From: Capsicum annuum
Taxonomy: Eukaryota; Streptophyta; Magnoliopsida; Solanales; Solanaceae
Length of the DNA: 64,000 nucleotides
Assembly: GCF_002878395.1 (NCBI RefSeq)
Contig: NC_061118.1
Span: 133,332,564-133,396,563, forward strand
Direction: 5' to 3'
The translations under genes were made by a program, and so were the position numbers. Positions 1-12,787 of this stretch are shown here, one piece after another. Under the pieces are notes generated by a model. That model worked only from the letters and a program-made list of their open reading frames with translations. It was not told where the DNA came from and made no database searches. Position 1 is the stretch's first letter; each line of letters starts with the position of its first letter.

Positions 1-773
1 ATTTTCTTGGCCTCAACCCGAGGACGAGGGTGTTTAGTATAATGATGAAATTTATGTATGAAAATCAAAATTAAACTAAAGTAAAGATGAATAACCCTAA
101 TACCAACCTTACTCGTCTATTTTACAACCCCAAAGTCGTCTAAGGTGTGTACAAGAAGACTAAGTGTCCTATTTATACTATGAAGAAGTTTGCTCATTTT
201 GTGCCCATTGCGTGTCACGCTCTTGCATTGGAGAGATTAAGGGAGTGACATGCCAGAATCATGGGTAAACAATATTTTGGCATTTTTATTTTATGTCTTG
301 GGTCATGGAAGACTCTTATTTTGGAGGCTAGAGGTTGTGGCACTCCCATGGCCTAAAAAATTCCAGATTTTGCCATTGTTTAGTCTTTCTTTTTGCCTTT
401 GCTTTCCTCACTTGATGGGTGTCCAACATCATTTGACCTTGTTACTATCCCAAAAATTGCTCCTGACATCTCACTTGTCATCCTTTATCATCAAACACTA
501 TGAATTAGTGCATACAACACAATAGAATCTACCGAGATGCACTAGAACAACACATAACTCAAGCTAGTAATACTAGTTTTCTCGTTTAAAGTTTAAGTGA
601 TAATTTTGATTTCAAACTTGCTTTGAAAACAAATTAAACACAAAAAAATGTAGTTTAACACATAGAGGTTCACTTATACCATTAACAACTCATTACACAC
701 ACAAAAAGTCCTTATAACTAGGCTTAAATCGTATAGATAATGACATTTAGATGTATAAATCCACCTAAGGTCA
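1..773 (-). mobile_element. Athila-like LTR, partial, left copy (probable 3' LTR)
   Basis: This segment aligns by eye with 37494-38040 plus 40135-40370, the LTR next to an Athila-type PBS. Shared landmarks are the GGACGAGGGTGTTTA block, the AACAACACATA-CTCAAGCTAG block and the end CCACCTAAG(G/A)TCA. The right-hand copy carries a 2.1-kb insertion and a short extra block near 37530 that are absent here. The LTR boundary (TCA) falls at 773. About 685 bp of the LTR would lie to the left of the window. In minus orientation this would be the 3' LTR of the element whose 5' LTR is at 36809-40370. That pairing is inferred; the two could also come from separate insertions. Confidence 0.6.
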
Positions 774-1947
774 TCACCGCATACTAAATCCCTTGTTTGT
801 CCTCGAACAACTCTTTACATTAAATACCATCCAAGAAATAATCCACTATAACTACTACAAGTAAGATACTCAAGATAACACTACAACGACTGCATAAATA
901 GCAAGTTCCATATTAAGTTTGTCATATACATTTGAAATCTTATGAACGGTACATCAAAACATCTTAGCCTCAAGAATTGAATCTACCAACTTGGAAAACT
1001 CATTCTTATTAATCAATAATGAGATCATACAAATCACCTAACTATCATCAAACATGTGCCCTCACTAAAAGTGTGTTACCTATATCCACTCACAAATATG
1101 TAATTTATCACAAGAATGAGTATAAGAATAAAATTAAACTCACTCTTACAAAGAATTCACATGCCACATAAGATGAACCATAGGATTTCCCTTAGTGTAG
1201 TACTCCACTAGTATTAGAACATCAAGGATCAAGAGCAAATAGGACTTACAGGGTTGTAATGTAGGCTAAGGGATGGGTAGGAATAATTCTGGCTAGTAGT
1301 AGCGACTATTTTTCGAAAGAGATTTAATACATCACATTATACATTGAAATCTTCTCTAACAAACCACTTTCACCCCTTCTATCTTCCTATTTCATTTTTG
1401 TTTTGCCTTATTACTTTTATGCTAGTTTGCACAACTTAAGGAGGGAGTGTTTTCTCTCAACAAGTGATTTAATTTTGATTAATTTTTCAATTCTCATTAC
1501 ATCACTCCCAACCATAACATGTAAAATTTTTAACATTAATATGTACTATTCCTTGGGGATTCAGTTTCACTTCTTTCCTTCTTAACATTTACACTCCTTA
1601 ACCAGATTAATTTTCAACTAAAGTGCTGAGAGCTTTGTATAAGGCTACCAAAGAATAGGCTAAAGGATTAATGGGGGTTAACTAAGATCATGCAATATGA
1701 GTAGACAAAGAGAGTATGAATATGGCTATAAAATAAATGCCTATATCTTCTCCTAATTTCTTTATTCCTTATTTCACTTTGCACACACACCAGACAAGTT
1801 CTAGACATCAATATGCAACTCGAAATACAATAAAATACCTCACATCACACACAGTGCATGCTTAAATAATGTTGGATTCCTATAGACTCTAAACCAAGCA
1901 ATATCAAGAATTCACAATTAAGCCCACATCGCACAAGAGTCATAAAC
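774..1947 (-). mobile_element. Probable 3' internal remnant of minus-strand Athila-like element
   Basis: This AT-rich stretch has no credible coding frame on either strand. Just inside the LTR border, the minus strand reads a TTCGAGGACAAACAAG-like block followed by a degraded purine tract (TAGTATGCGGTGA). That arrangement is usual between the end of pol and the 3' LTR in plant gypsy elements. No integrase or envelope-like ORF is visible. The segment ends where the tandem LTR array begins at 1948. Confidence 0.4.
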
Positions 1948-2504
1948 TATAACACCAAACATTTTTAGGCTATAATTCAAATCGTTATTCGTACGTGTAT
2001 AAACCCAAAACCAATGATTTATTTATAGATTTAAGTTTCAAGATCATTTAACTAGTGTGTAAAGTGTATTCGATGTGAAAAATGTTCATAGATACACTTA
2101 GAGTGAAGTTGAGTTAAGAACTATTGTTATCAACTAAATTTTGGAATTTGATCCTACAAGTGTCAAATTTTAACATTTATAACTTCTTGAATATATTGAA
2201 ATTGGGCTCAAGTCCCACTAAATTAAACATAATTGAGTCCTTTTTCCAATGCTACCAACTTTGCCTTAATCCAACACCCGAGCGAAAAGTTATAATCATT
2301 TTCTTGAGGAAGCAATGAGGGTACGTGATAAGGGCATGGCATGCCCTTTGAGCTCCGCAATAAGAGCGTGCCATGCCTTGTATTCTCCAAGTTAAATGAG
2401 TGACACACCCCTATTCCTAGAGACGCTAAAACCTACATTTATATTTAATTTTTAAGGGAAAACTAGTCATTTACACCATAAATGGTCCTATAACTAATAC
2501 TAAG

Positions 2505-5049
2505 TGTAGTAACCCATACTTTTTTCTAGCTCAGTTTAGCTCCTGGAATGTCAAGGGTTTGCTTTAAAAATTAATAACTCTTGATACATATAGAATTTTC
2601 CAATTCTAGACCCACCATTGTGCAGATAATCGACTCAGCTTTCCAACAATACCAATTTCGCCTTAATCCGATACTCAGTTGAGAAGTTATGGCATTTTTA
2701 GTAAAATAGTATGGCATTTTGACAGGTACTGCGTCGTAGTAAAGGACAATTTTTCAATCATCAAATTCCAATGGAGCACCACGATTACGTTGCGTTGCAG
2801 TGAAAGTCTAGTTCCCACTCATCCCTTTTCCAGTGAGGTGATGCAATTTTAGAGTGTTGCGATGATGGAAAAAATGGGACTTGTCCCTTTTCCAGTAGCC
2901 CAATGCGATAGCCCTGTATTGCATTGATGGGCAAAACCGGGCTCTTCCCTTTTCCAGTGAACAACCATTATAGTGGTACATCGCGATGGGTAGCCAAACT
3001 GGGATTTTTCCAATTTTCGAGTTAAATTTAAAAAGGGCAATTTAGTTAATTCCCAAGCCCCCAAGTCGTGAATAACATAGAATTAAACCTATTCTAAGCA
3101 TTCTATGCTCATTTTTCATCAATTTTGTCTTAAGAAAACCCTATAACCTCAAAACTTAACCTCTAAAAAATGAAATTTCCTTCATTCTTTTTCCAAGATA
3201 GCTCTCAAAATTAAGGATTTCTAATTCAAGAGATTCAAGAATTCATCTTCAAGAGAACAATTAGGACTCCAAAATCTAGCGTTCTTATAAATTACATCAA
3301 TTAAGGTATGTGGGATTTATGAACAAGGATCTTCTTTAATCCTTGTGCCCAAAACTAGATTTACTTACAAATTTACATGATTTTGTATGATTATTCATGA
3401 ATTTTAAATTAGGGTTCATATCCAATATTGCTAATTGAAGGATTTTGAGCGTTGAAGTGAGTTAGATGATGAATTTCATGTTTACTTTTGTATTTTCATG
3501 CGTAGTATAGTAATTTCCAGATTTTGAGTTGAATTATCAATAGCTTCATTATCAAGCATGAATATTATTATATTTTGACATGAATTTGATGCATGGGTGT
3601 TAAGCCCTAGTTGAATATTGTTATTTCAAGATTGATTATGCTATGAGCACCCTATGACTAGAGTATTTTCAAATTTTCAATAAGGATTTGATCTTTTGAT
3701 CTTAGCTTAGATATGATATCCACTTTACAGTTTCAGACTACAGTTTAACTTAACAAATATACAGTTAGTTTTCGTAATGAACCATTATACTATATTTTAA
3801 AGTGGATTTCCAATAGAATGAGCATACAGATTAAAGGGAGTAGTATTTAGCACCGAGTTGGGTATGTTCACATGCCCCAAAACTATGAGCCAACTAGGTT
3901 CAGATTATCAAATTATTCATATTTTGTATATGAATGACAGATACAAATTTGATCACTTAGATTAGGTTATACTCCTTTGCAAGACTATGACACCTCTCCC
4001 CAACGTGAGATTTTCCCATAAGGGAACTAGATGTTGGACTCCATGATAGCTTACATGGTTTATGTCGGTTTGAAGAACCTCCCTTATAGAAAACTTTTAA
4101 AAGAATTTCCTATGTCCTAACAGTAAAGAATTTTCAAATAGTTTTTAAAAGGATTTCCCTACTAGTAAAACCTTACAGAATATAAAAATTTTAGCAGAAC
4201 AACTTTTAGAAACTAAGTGTAAAGGCTTACAGTTTTATTCAGATATTGCTTTACATATGGCTTTAGCTATAAGATTTCAAATTTCAGTTTACAGATACAG
4301 AAGTGAGTCCTTTCTACACTTAGACAGTATGATTTAAAGACAAAATACCAGTACAACTTTTAGAAACTAAATGTTATGACTCACTAGATTTATGAAACAT
4401 GTTTTGTTATTCTTGATTATGATTTATAGTTTTCAGATATTCCAGCTTATATGAGTCATTTATGTTTAACATGCATTATTTTATAAATTGTGATGAGGTT
4501 GTGATATTATGTTAATTATGCATTTACCCCATATACTCATTACATTCTCAAAGTACTGATCCACATTTACGTCTATGTGCTACACTGTCTCATAATGTAG
4601 GTTCAGGTGCTCAGTTTCAGCAGTGTGAGTAATTTCAAGCATCTCCATCTACATCCCGATAGTTGGTGAGTTCTCATAGTTTGGGGACTTAGTCTTTTAG
4701 TTTTTTAGATAATTAGTATAGATGATTTCGTATTTTTAGACATTTTAAGTCAGGTGGAAGTTTGTCCCAGTGACTCTTTAGCATTAGTTGTTGAGGTTTG
4801 TCAAACTAATAGATTATGATTTAGATTTTCAGTATTAATTGATCAGACTCTTGAGTCTAGTATTTTCAGAGATTATATTCAGATATTCTCAGTTAGGTCA
4901 GACAGAGTTTGGCATTCTAGTTTTGATGTTGTATCTAATTTTCTTATTATGAGATTTAGACTCAGTAAACGACAGACAGGGTTAGATTGAGCCTACTCCT
5001 AGTCTTGATAACCATGTGACATCCCGGGACCCATTTTTGGGGCGTTACA
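2505..5049 (+). mobile_element. Solo LTR inserted in LTR 1
   Basis: The segment starts TGTAGTAACCC and ends GGGGCGTTACA, the TG...CA pattern of an LTR, with ends typical of plant chromovirus LTRs. It is flanked by near-identical 5-bp duplications, CTAAG (2500-2504) and CTAAT (5050-5054). The sister LTRs at 9997 and 32943 show the uninterrupted target (CTAATA-TAACGTGATTT and CTAATACTAACATGATTT). It is 2545 bp long with no internal coding sequence, PBS or PPT, as expected after LTR-LTR recombination removed the body. A divergent tandem repeat lies inside at about 2820-3010. Confidence 0.85.
2815..3010 (+). repeat. Divergent ~62-bp tandem repeat inside solo LTR
   Basis: The phrase CCCTTTTCCAGT recurs at 2823, 2885 and 2947, a spacing of 62 bp. 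The intervening text is related but diverged and carries TGCGATG/CGATGG words. It lies in the 5' third of the LTR. Confidence 0.6.
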
Positions 5050-6762
5050 CTAATGTGATTTCATCATCCCATAAACCCAATACACAATTTCTTTCCTCCC
5101 AAATTCTTAAGAACATCAATTAAGGGTTCTTTTCCAAAAGTTTAACTTTCAAGGCTGTAAATTTAAGTTTCTTTGTTATGTTTTTTCACCAATTTCATCA
5201 TCAAGGGTATGGGAAACGAATTCAAGTGTTCAATGGTTCAAGCTTCAAAGTTTAGAATTCAAGTTTTTATTAAAATGTCTTTCGTCAAAAAAGCATGTAT
5301 GTCTTTCTTAAATTGATTTCATATAAAAGATGTATTTAATTATCATCCATATGGTTTGATTGTTGGAATTTGAATGATAGGTTGAGGGTTTTGAATGAAT
5401 GATACATGGTTAGTTTTCCTATGGTTTTGGAATTATGATTTATGCTTTATTGATAGATTTTAAAACTAATTGGGTGCATGGGCATGGTGAATCAGATTGG
5501 GATCTTGGATTCTCCTAAATTGATTTAATAAATAATGGGGTTCATGGATTTCCCTAATAAACAGATTTTGATATTGGAATTAGTAATAACCTCAATGTAC
5601 CTTATGATTTGGCTTTGGAACATTGATATATACATAACTTAATCATTTTAGAACTATTGCATTACACAAAAGGTTAATGGACTATAAATGATTTTGAAAG
5701 GCCCTGGTGGTCATTATTTGATTTGAAATTAGAGCTTGGGGTCGTAGATTACCCTAAGTTGATGGAATTAGATTGACATAATGACTTTTTGTTTGCAAGC
5801 TCTTTTAATTAGTATGGTGATACCATTGATAATGCCTTTTTGGATGATTCCTTGGTTAAATGGATGGATTTATGTGCAAATATTTTAATTGGAATTAAAA
5901 GGGGTTATGTAGTTCACCATGAAGGTAGTGGTCCTGGGGGTACCAATACTGGAAACCACATTTGTCGGTGTGGGGGTATATAGGACTGTGTGCATAGTTT
6001 ACACTTCATACGTATATTTTTAATTGACTGAGGTATGATGGACTCCCTTTCCCTTACTTAGATTTATCTAATTTGTGTGGCTACACACAATGGGGCCCTT
6101 TCAATAGGGAGAGCTAAACCCATATAGCCCATGGGTGCCTTTAGGATGGACAAAGCTGCACAGTCCAAGTTAATAATTTAAAATCTCATGCTAAACCTTT
6201 TTCCTTATCCTAACATTATATATATATGCATGTATGTGAATATGTATATTGAATTTTGGATTGATTTTGAAATGGCATTATTTTATCCCTATCCCGAGTC
6301 ACACACTAGTGCTCACCTCGCTAATCATTCTAGGATGCTACATTCTTTCATGATGTAGGGTCCAAAGATACTTCTTTTACTCCTGTGCAGTGTTAAGATG
6401 GATTAGCATGTCTGTCGAGTTGTTGTGAAGTGGTGAACTTCCATTCGTCAGAACGAATTATTATTTCATTGTTCTTTTATTATTGATTTAGTGCCTATGG
6501 ATTTCTTTTGGACATGGTCGGGGGCATATCCCGACCTATGCGGTATTTATTTCTCAAAGGATTTTCTGGACAAGTGTAGGATTGGTTAATGTTTTATCTC
6601 TTATATTTTATTTGAGTTATCTTATCTATCTTATTATGGTTTTTCTATCTTCCACTGTTTATAATTATTTTTATGCTCATGAGTTTAGGCAATGGGGTAG
6701 TCTCCGATCCATGGTGGGCTTGAGATACCCATCATGGCCAAGCCCTAGTTTGGGTCATGACA

Positions 6763-9700
6763 AGTATGGTATAAGATCACGATTCAGGATCGTTGGGTAT
6801 CTACAAAGCCATGTCTAGTAGAGTATTTCTTATGGGTGTGTTGTGCACCAAACTTATTATTAGGAGGCTACGAGGAATTTAGGAAATATTTCTTATTGTT
6901 TCACACTCTAGATCGTGCAATTGTGTTATCCTATGAAATTTATCCAAATTCCTTCCTTTCTTTAATTTTGTTACCTATTTCTCATCATCGAGGTGATAAA
7001 AGTGGAAAGTTTAGCTTCCTAATAGTGTGGTCCTTTCTAAATGAGTTATCAAAATTCATAAAATGGCACAAGGTTTTGAAAAGAGTTCATTAGTTCATCA
7101 AGGTGTATTGATTCAAGTGTATACCTCTAAGTTCTTAACTAGCACTTTTCAGCCCGAGGTAAGATGTGTAAGTTGTCTCTTTCATGAACTTTAATAAAAA
7201 CACCTCTCTTATGGGGATGGAATTATTTCTGAATATTGGGATAGTATTTCTATCTTAGAGGTTGTATAAATTGGGGTGTTTTGACCTATGAGTAGTAAGA
7301 TGATCCTGAGGTTAGTGATATGAAGTTTTATATTTTGAAGTCAGGGTGAGGGTAACTATTTAGTAAAAATGGATAGTTGTAATTGCATGATATTTAAGTG
7401 AGTTTTGGGGGCGGTATGTTTTTATGGTGTTGGTTGAGGTGCACAAAAAAATTAGCAAACATGTGGTAGTTGGTAAAAGAGAGTGATTAGTTACAATGTT
7501 TGCATCTTTAGTTCAAATAAGAAAAGAGCTCATGAGGACTAGATATTCTAGTAGTGTAATAAATCATAGGTTGTGAATTTAAGGATTGGCCGGCTTGTAA
7601 TTTATGAATTTAGCTTTCACTTGGTGAGATCTTTGAAGGGGAGGGGGGGCTCCATGGTGTTTATAGAATCTTGAAGGTAGTTGGGATGTATGCATGGGTA
7701 AGTGGATGTGATGTGAGAGAGGTGAATATTTTATAGACCATACTGGGTTATATTATAAGATAGATATCAACTATCTTTATTATGTAGCTATACCCATTGA
7801 TAGTTTTTTTCGAGTAGTTGTATACTAGAATAGTATATGAGAAGACGTCTAATGAATATTAAGGTGTTGTAGTAATGTTGTGAAGAAGAATGTGCTTGTG
7901 GTCCATAATTAAGTTAAATAAGGAATTTAGGTGGATATTTCTATTTGATGGACTAGTATATAATGCGAGATATTTCATTGGTGGTACATGATTGTTGCTA
8001 GACACTACGTTTGACTTTAGATATTGATTGTGGTGATAAGAATGTTAGCTTGAGGATAGTGATGCAATATTTGTGGGAGTGAAATTAGTAGGCTTGATAT
8101 AATGTGTGAAAGAGCTTAGGTTGATGTTATGAAATATTGGAGTGGGTAATTATGATATATGTATGAAGTCTAGTGTTGAAGTAGAAATGATGGCTAAATC
8201 ATTAAATGGATAAGAGCCTTAATTTGTAAGAATAAAGTATACTCGGTTTTGAGTTATGAGTGCCATGTATATCTAGTTTATGTTCTTAAATTTCTTGGTA
8301 TGGAGAAGTCTAGGGAGTTGTTATATGGTGTTATGCAGAGTTGAATTCAGGGAAAAATAGATAGACTATGTGAACTCTTGGTATAGTCTTAAAAATTTGT
8401 TAAATTATTAGATTATGATATTAGAGGTGTAACTTTAGTATTCTAAGGAGTTTAAGATTGAGTGTTATGTGTTTAGAAGCATAGATACCTATGCCCTTGA
8501 AAATATAGTTATAAGATAATGACATAAGCGGTTGGAGTGAGTTATGATTAGTATCCCTGACATGGATGTCCTAGAAAGAATTTAGTGTCTTCATATTATA
8601 GTTATTGAGGGGAGTTTGGAATTCATGTGCATAGTGATACCTCCATGGTGCGGAGTGTTATGCTTATAGATTTAATGAGGGGATATATTTTCATTATTGG
8701 TATAGTGAACTTTGAGCTAAGGGGGAGATGATACAAATCTTGAATTTTTTCATGGTGGTGAGTTTTAGGGATGAGTCATGATAAATTTATTCTTACTCTA
8801 GCAAACTTCTCCTATTTTTGTAGCTCTTACTCCAGTCCTTCAGTTACTCTCCTTATGTCAGGATGATAGTGGTTATGGAGGCATAGTAATGTTTTAGATA
8901 AGAGAGTGGATGATTGTTACTGTAAAATTTTAGTGTAGCTACTTGAACTAAGGATATAGATGAAGCGGGAAGAGTAAGATGAAACTTTTGTTATTGAAAT
9001 GGTTAGGAAGGGAGTATGTGGTGAAAATCTTTGTGAAAGTGATTTAAGTTGTTGAGTCCGTAAAATGGGTGTAGTAAAGATAGGCTTGAATATTATGACT
9101 GATAGATTCAGAAACCATTATGTTATATGGCTATTACTCATTAATTAAGACATGATGTTATTTGATTAAAGTAATAATACGAAGTAGTATTCTTGGGTGA
9201 ATGTAAGGTATAGAGACTTGCAACTTAAGTAAGCACCTTTTAACTCCAGTTCAGGATTTAATATGGAAGCAATGTATAGTTAGATCCAGGCTCTTGTAGT
9301 GATGTGTTTTGTGAGGAAATTGTAAGATTGAAATGGTAAAGTGTGATATTCATATCGGAATTCATAGTTGAGAGGTATTTCTATATTTGAGGACTATTAG
9401 ACATATCATTAGAGGTGGAGGATACGTCTATTCTTATGTCCCACTAAATCTTGTTTTGTTACTTGGATCAATCTTAATCAAGTTGAGGATTCCTTGAAAA
9501 AAAATATCATGCCTTATGTTCTTATGATCATGTTTTATGTAACTTATGCCCATTTGGTATGTTAAAAGGTTGTCTTGGAAAAGTTTTAGAATTTTCGGAA
9601 GGGGTTCGACGCTATTTTTGGATTCCGAGATAGAGTGCCTTCGTGATAAGGACGTGTTACGGAGGTTAACCTCTGTGATATTGGCGTGGCACGGAGGCTA

Positions 9701-9996
9701 ACCTCCACGATATTGGCGTACCACACCAGTATTTTAATTTCGTCCAGTTTTTTATTTTTTCACATAGGGTGAGGGGCTTTTGGTATTTTTACCCTTTATA
9801 CGGTCTTAGTCTTGTTAACTTATGTTTCACACTTATATGATTTGCTTGGTGACGCTATGAAACCCTTTTCTTTTGATGCCTATATGTGTCTTGTTGAGGG
9901 AGAATTCCTAATGTGAAGTACTTTGTTCCATATTTCTGAAGCTTCAATAAGTTCCCACCCATCATTCAAGGACGAATGAATCCAAGGAGGAGAAAA
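6763..9996 (+). mobile_element. Internal region 1 of tandem gypsy array, essentially non-coding
   Basis: This region lies between LTR 1 and LTR 2. It opens with a decayed PBS (TATGGTATAAGATCAC, compared with the iMet-type TGGTATCAGAGC). A leader follows (TCTACAAAGCCATGTCTAGT), as in plant Tekay/Del elements. It ends with a CAAGGACGAATG block and the purine tract AAGGAGGAGAAAA before the next LTR. The 3.2 kb between shows no gag-pol domain. A short frame ending at 7093 carries a SHHRGDKS stretch that has a counterpart in internal region 2; it may be a relic of the gag start. The size and lack of coding content suggest a non-autonomous, LARD-like derivative. Confidence 0.7.
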
Positions 9997-10071
9997 TGTA
10001 ACACCCTGCATTTTTTTGGCTTGAATTCAAATCGTTATTCCTAAGTGTATAGACCCAAAACTAATGATTTC

Positions 10072-12097
10072 TGTCACACCCCTTTTTTTCACTCCAAAAC
10101 AGATATCGTTTTTAGTTCGAAAGGGTTTTATTATTAAAGTGACAAAATGAAGATTTTTTGTTTCGAAAAAGGATTATTTATATTTTTTGTTCAGAGTCTC
10201 CACTTGGCATAATTCGATGTGCCATGTCACCTTCGGAAATCCTTTTCAAAACTGTTTGACTCTTTAAAACTAGTTTGCAAACAGAGATTCCGGTTAAGGA
10301 ATTCTGTTGACCGAGAGGAAGGTGTTAGGCACCCCTCGATCCCATGGTTCAACCACGGTCGCTTGACAGAGTATATCGGCTAATTTGACACTATAGAATG
10401 TATAAACCACACAGAAAACACACAAACCAATCAATCAAACAAATAAACAAAAATTGAAAACCAAAATAATGTAGGGTCCAAATTATACAGTCCAAAATAA
10501 AAATATACGGTAAAGTAAAACCTATTCTATTCTAAACTAATCCTGAACTAAACTCCAACCCGCCACTTTGGGCCTTCGTTACGAACGTCCTCTGGGTACA
10601 AAATACTTTGGGGCATTCCCCGAAAAATAAACACAAATACCTCAGGGCATTCCCCGACCAAATAAGTACATCTAAAGTAAATAAGATAACTAGAAAAACA
10701 TTCAAAATCTATCACATTCATACTTATTCCAAATTAAACAAAAGATAACAAATTAGAATTAATCTACGTTCAACTTTTATTAATTACTCCATTCCTACCC
10801 ATATTTATTATCAATCTCAAGACTCCGCCAATCCTTAAGTATTCAATTTTGAGATAAAGATAAGACAATAATAATCAACATGGCTCAAACAAGCTCACAA
10901 ACACTCCACACAACCACAACATTTAAACATATTTTGAGATAATAATAAGACTAGTAGAGTTGAGGGATGGACCTTAATGCCACTTTTGATGAATATTATT
11001 CGGCGAAATAAAGAAAACCCACCTTCGATAACTTCAATTTAAGCCTCAACGATGATTCTATCCAGCTCGGTATAGGGAGACTGAAACCCAAAACTAAACT
11101 CAACGAACGAGTCAAGACAAACCAAAACCTAAAGCCCCAAACCAGTAAAGAATACCACAGAACCTGAATTGCAACAACATCAAAACAGTCCCGTACATAA
11201 AACTATCATAAAAAATTGATTCAAAATGGGACCACCCTTAGTGAAGGATCCCGACTGTTTCAAGTTTTTAGAAGAAACTCAATGTGTCATCCAAATCCAC
11301 TCCGAAATCAGAAGAAAAATAAAGAATTTTTGAGATTTATGGAAGTAGGTCGACCGGACGACGAACCCAAGACCTATTCTGGGGGAGTTTCAGCCAAAAA
11401 AATCTAGAAATGAGATCGATTCTCTTACCCGTTCACTGTTCAGATCATTTTCTTCCCCTTTCTAGTTCATTTTTTTTTTGCTTTTCTTTTCTGATTTTGG
11501 ATTTCTTCGATCTGTTCTCCCTCTCGATCTATTACTCTCAACCTCTCTTTTCCTCTGTATGAGTGTCGTGTGTGAATCGTGAGAAATGGTAGTGTGTGTT
11601 TACCTGTGATTGTGCCCAGAAGAAGATAAGGAGAAAACAAAGATGGATTCTCTCCATTCTTCTCTTATCCCTCCTTCTTTAAATATAGCACAGTGATTGT
11701 ATTTATATAAAAAATGGGAATTGTGCTCCTCTTTCTGTTAGGAATAGGACAATTCTAAGAATATTCTCTCCTGGGTCTACACTTTTGTTTCCTTTATGAA
11801 ATGGTTTCAAATTGGGAAAAAATGTGAGGGTGGAAAATTGGGGTGATGGTGTCATTTTTAATTGGAGGGGTAAGGATTAGGTGTCTATTTTTTATTGGGT
11901 GAGTTGTTGGAATCTTTAAGATAAGACAAAATTAGTTAGGGTTTGTTATTTGGATAAAAACAAAATGGAATAAATAAATAAGTAAAAGATGAGGTGGTTA
12001 TTCATTTGTTTTTCTTGAAGAAAATTATAAGATGGGGTCAAAGTGCGTGATAACGGAGTAAGGATTATTTTCGACGGGACAAAATTACGTGTCTACA
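10072..12097 (-). repeat. Tat/Ogre-like element 3' LTR (left)
   Basis: It starts TGTCACACCCC and ends GTGTCTACA on the plus strand. It aligns with 25344-27469 over most of its length. The main difference is about 100 bp near 25960-26060 that is present only in the right LTR. Scattered substitutions put the insertion well in the past. Confidence 0.88.
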
Positions 12098-12110
12098 TCA
12101 TGCCCCATTT
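12098..12110 (-). other. Polypurine tract of Tat/Ogre-like element
   Basis: The minus strand reads AAATGGGGCATGA immediately before the 3' LTR. This is the purine-rich primer position for plus-strand DNA synthesis in LTR elements. Confidence 0.75.
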
Positions 12111-12408
12111 GAATGTAAACACCGAGTGTTTTCATACAAAGAAGTAGACAACAAGATTGAATTTTGTCCCAATCATTATTCGAGGAAAGAAACAGAAAGG
12201 AGAAGGAGAATTGAGTCTTGATGGACATCCTACCTACCCAAGCTATGAAGAAAACCCGTCACAGGTACCTCCAAAGGAAGGAGAAGGACTATACCAAGCT
12301 GGAGAGTCGAGTGAGGCTCCATCGAGGTTCTGGTCCGCGACTCTGTCATTGCATCAAAAAATAAAAATTACAAGTTAAAACATAAATGAAATTACAAAAA
12401 TCCTATCT

Positions 12409-12715
12409 ATGCAGCTTTCCTTGACTCTTTACTTGAGTTTTATCGCCCTATTCTTCAGGAGGGCTCCTAACTTGCAATTTCTTTCAACTTGTTGCTTGGT
12501 TTTCCATTGCATCACTTCATTGCTCTACTTTTATTTATTCGCCCTGCTCTTTAGGAGGGCTTCTGACTTGTCAATTTTGTCCTTCAATTTCATTACCCTG
12601 TTCTTCAGGAAGGTTCCTGACTTACAGTTTCTTCAATTTCTCATTTCATCACCCTGTTCTTTGGTGGGCTCCTGACTTACAGATTCATCACCCTGTTCTT
12701 CAGGCGGGCTCCTGA
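12409..12715. repeat. Degenerate repeats with CCCTGTTCTTCAGGAGGGC core
   Basis: Variants of a CCTGTTCTTCAGGAGGGCTCCTGACTT phrase, too diverged for one clean period, recur at about 12450, 12542, 12596, 12650 and 12690. They share the AGGAGGG-TCCTGA words with the neighbouring 37-bp array, which suggests a common origin. Confidence 0.6.
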
Positions 12716-12787
12716 AATCAAAATAAAAACTAGAAACAAAATTACCCCAAACAAAGATTATAGTAAAACACTATTTCATTTTTAAAA

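Larger units (their letters stand above)
1948..6762 (+). mobile_element. LTR 1 of tandem gypsy array (interrupted by a solo LTR)
   Basis: The start (TATAACACC at 1948) matches the starts TGTAACACC at 9997 and TGTAACACT at 32943. The body aligns with the LTRs at 9997 and 32943 through shared blocks such as GGCATGGCATGCC and CCTATAACTAATA. It ends GGGTCATGACA at 6762, followed by a decayed PBS. The total of 4815 bp includes a 2.55-kb insertion, giving a net LTR of about 2.27 kb. The flanking 5-mer on the left is TAAAC (1943-1947). Confidence 0.8.

Noticed and set aside
250..525. 91-residue frame within the left Athila-like LTR
   Set aside because: The corresponding frame is not kept in the other LTR copy, and LTRs of this type are non-coding.
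774..1947. Athila envelope-like ORF
   Set aside because: No open frame with signal or membrane features on the minus strand could be found.
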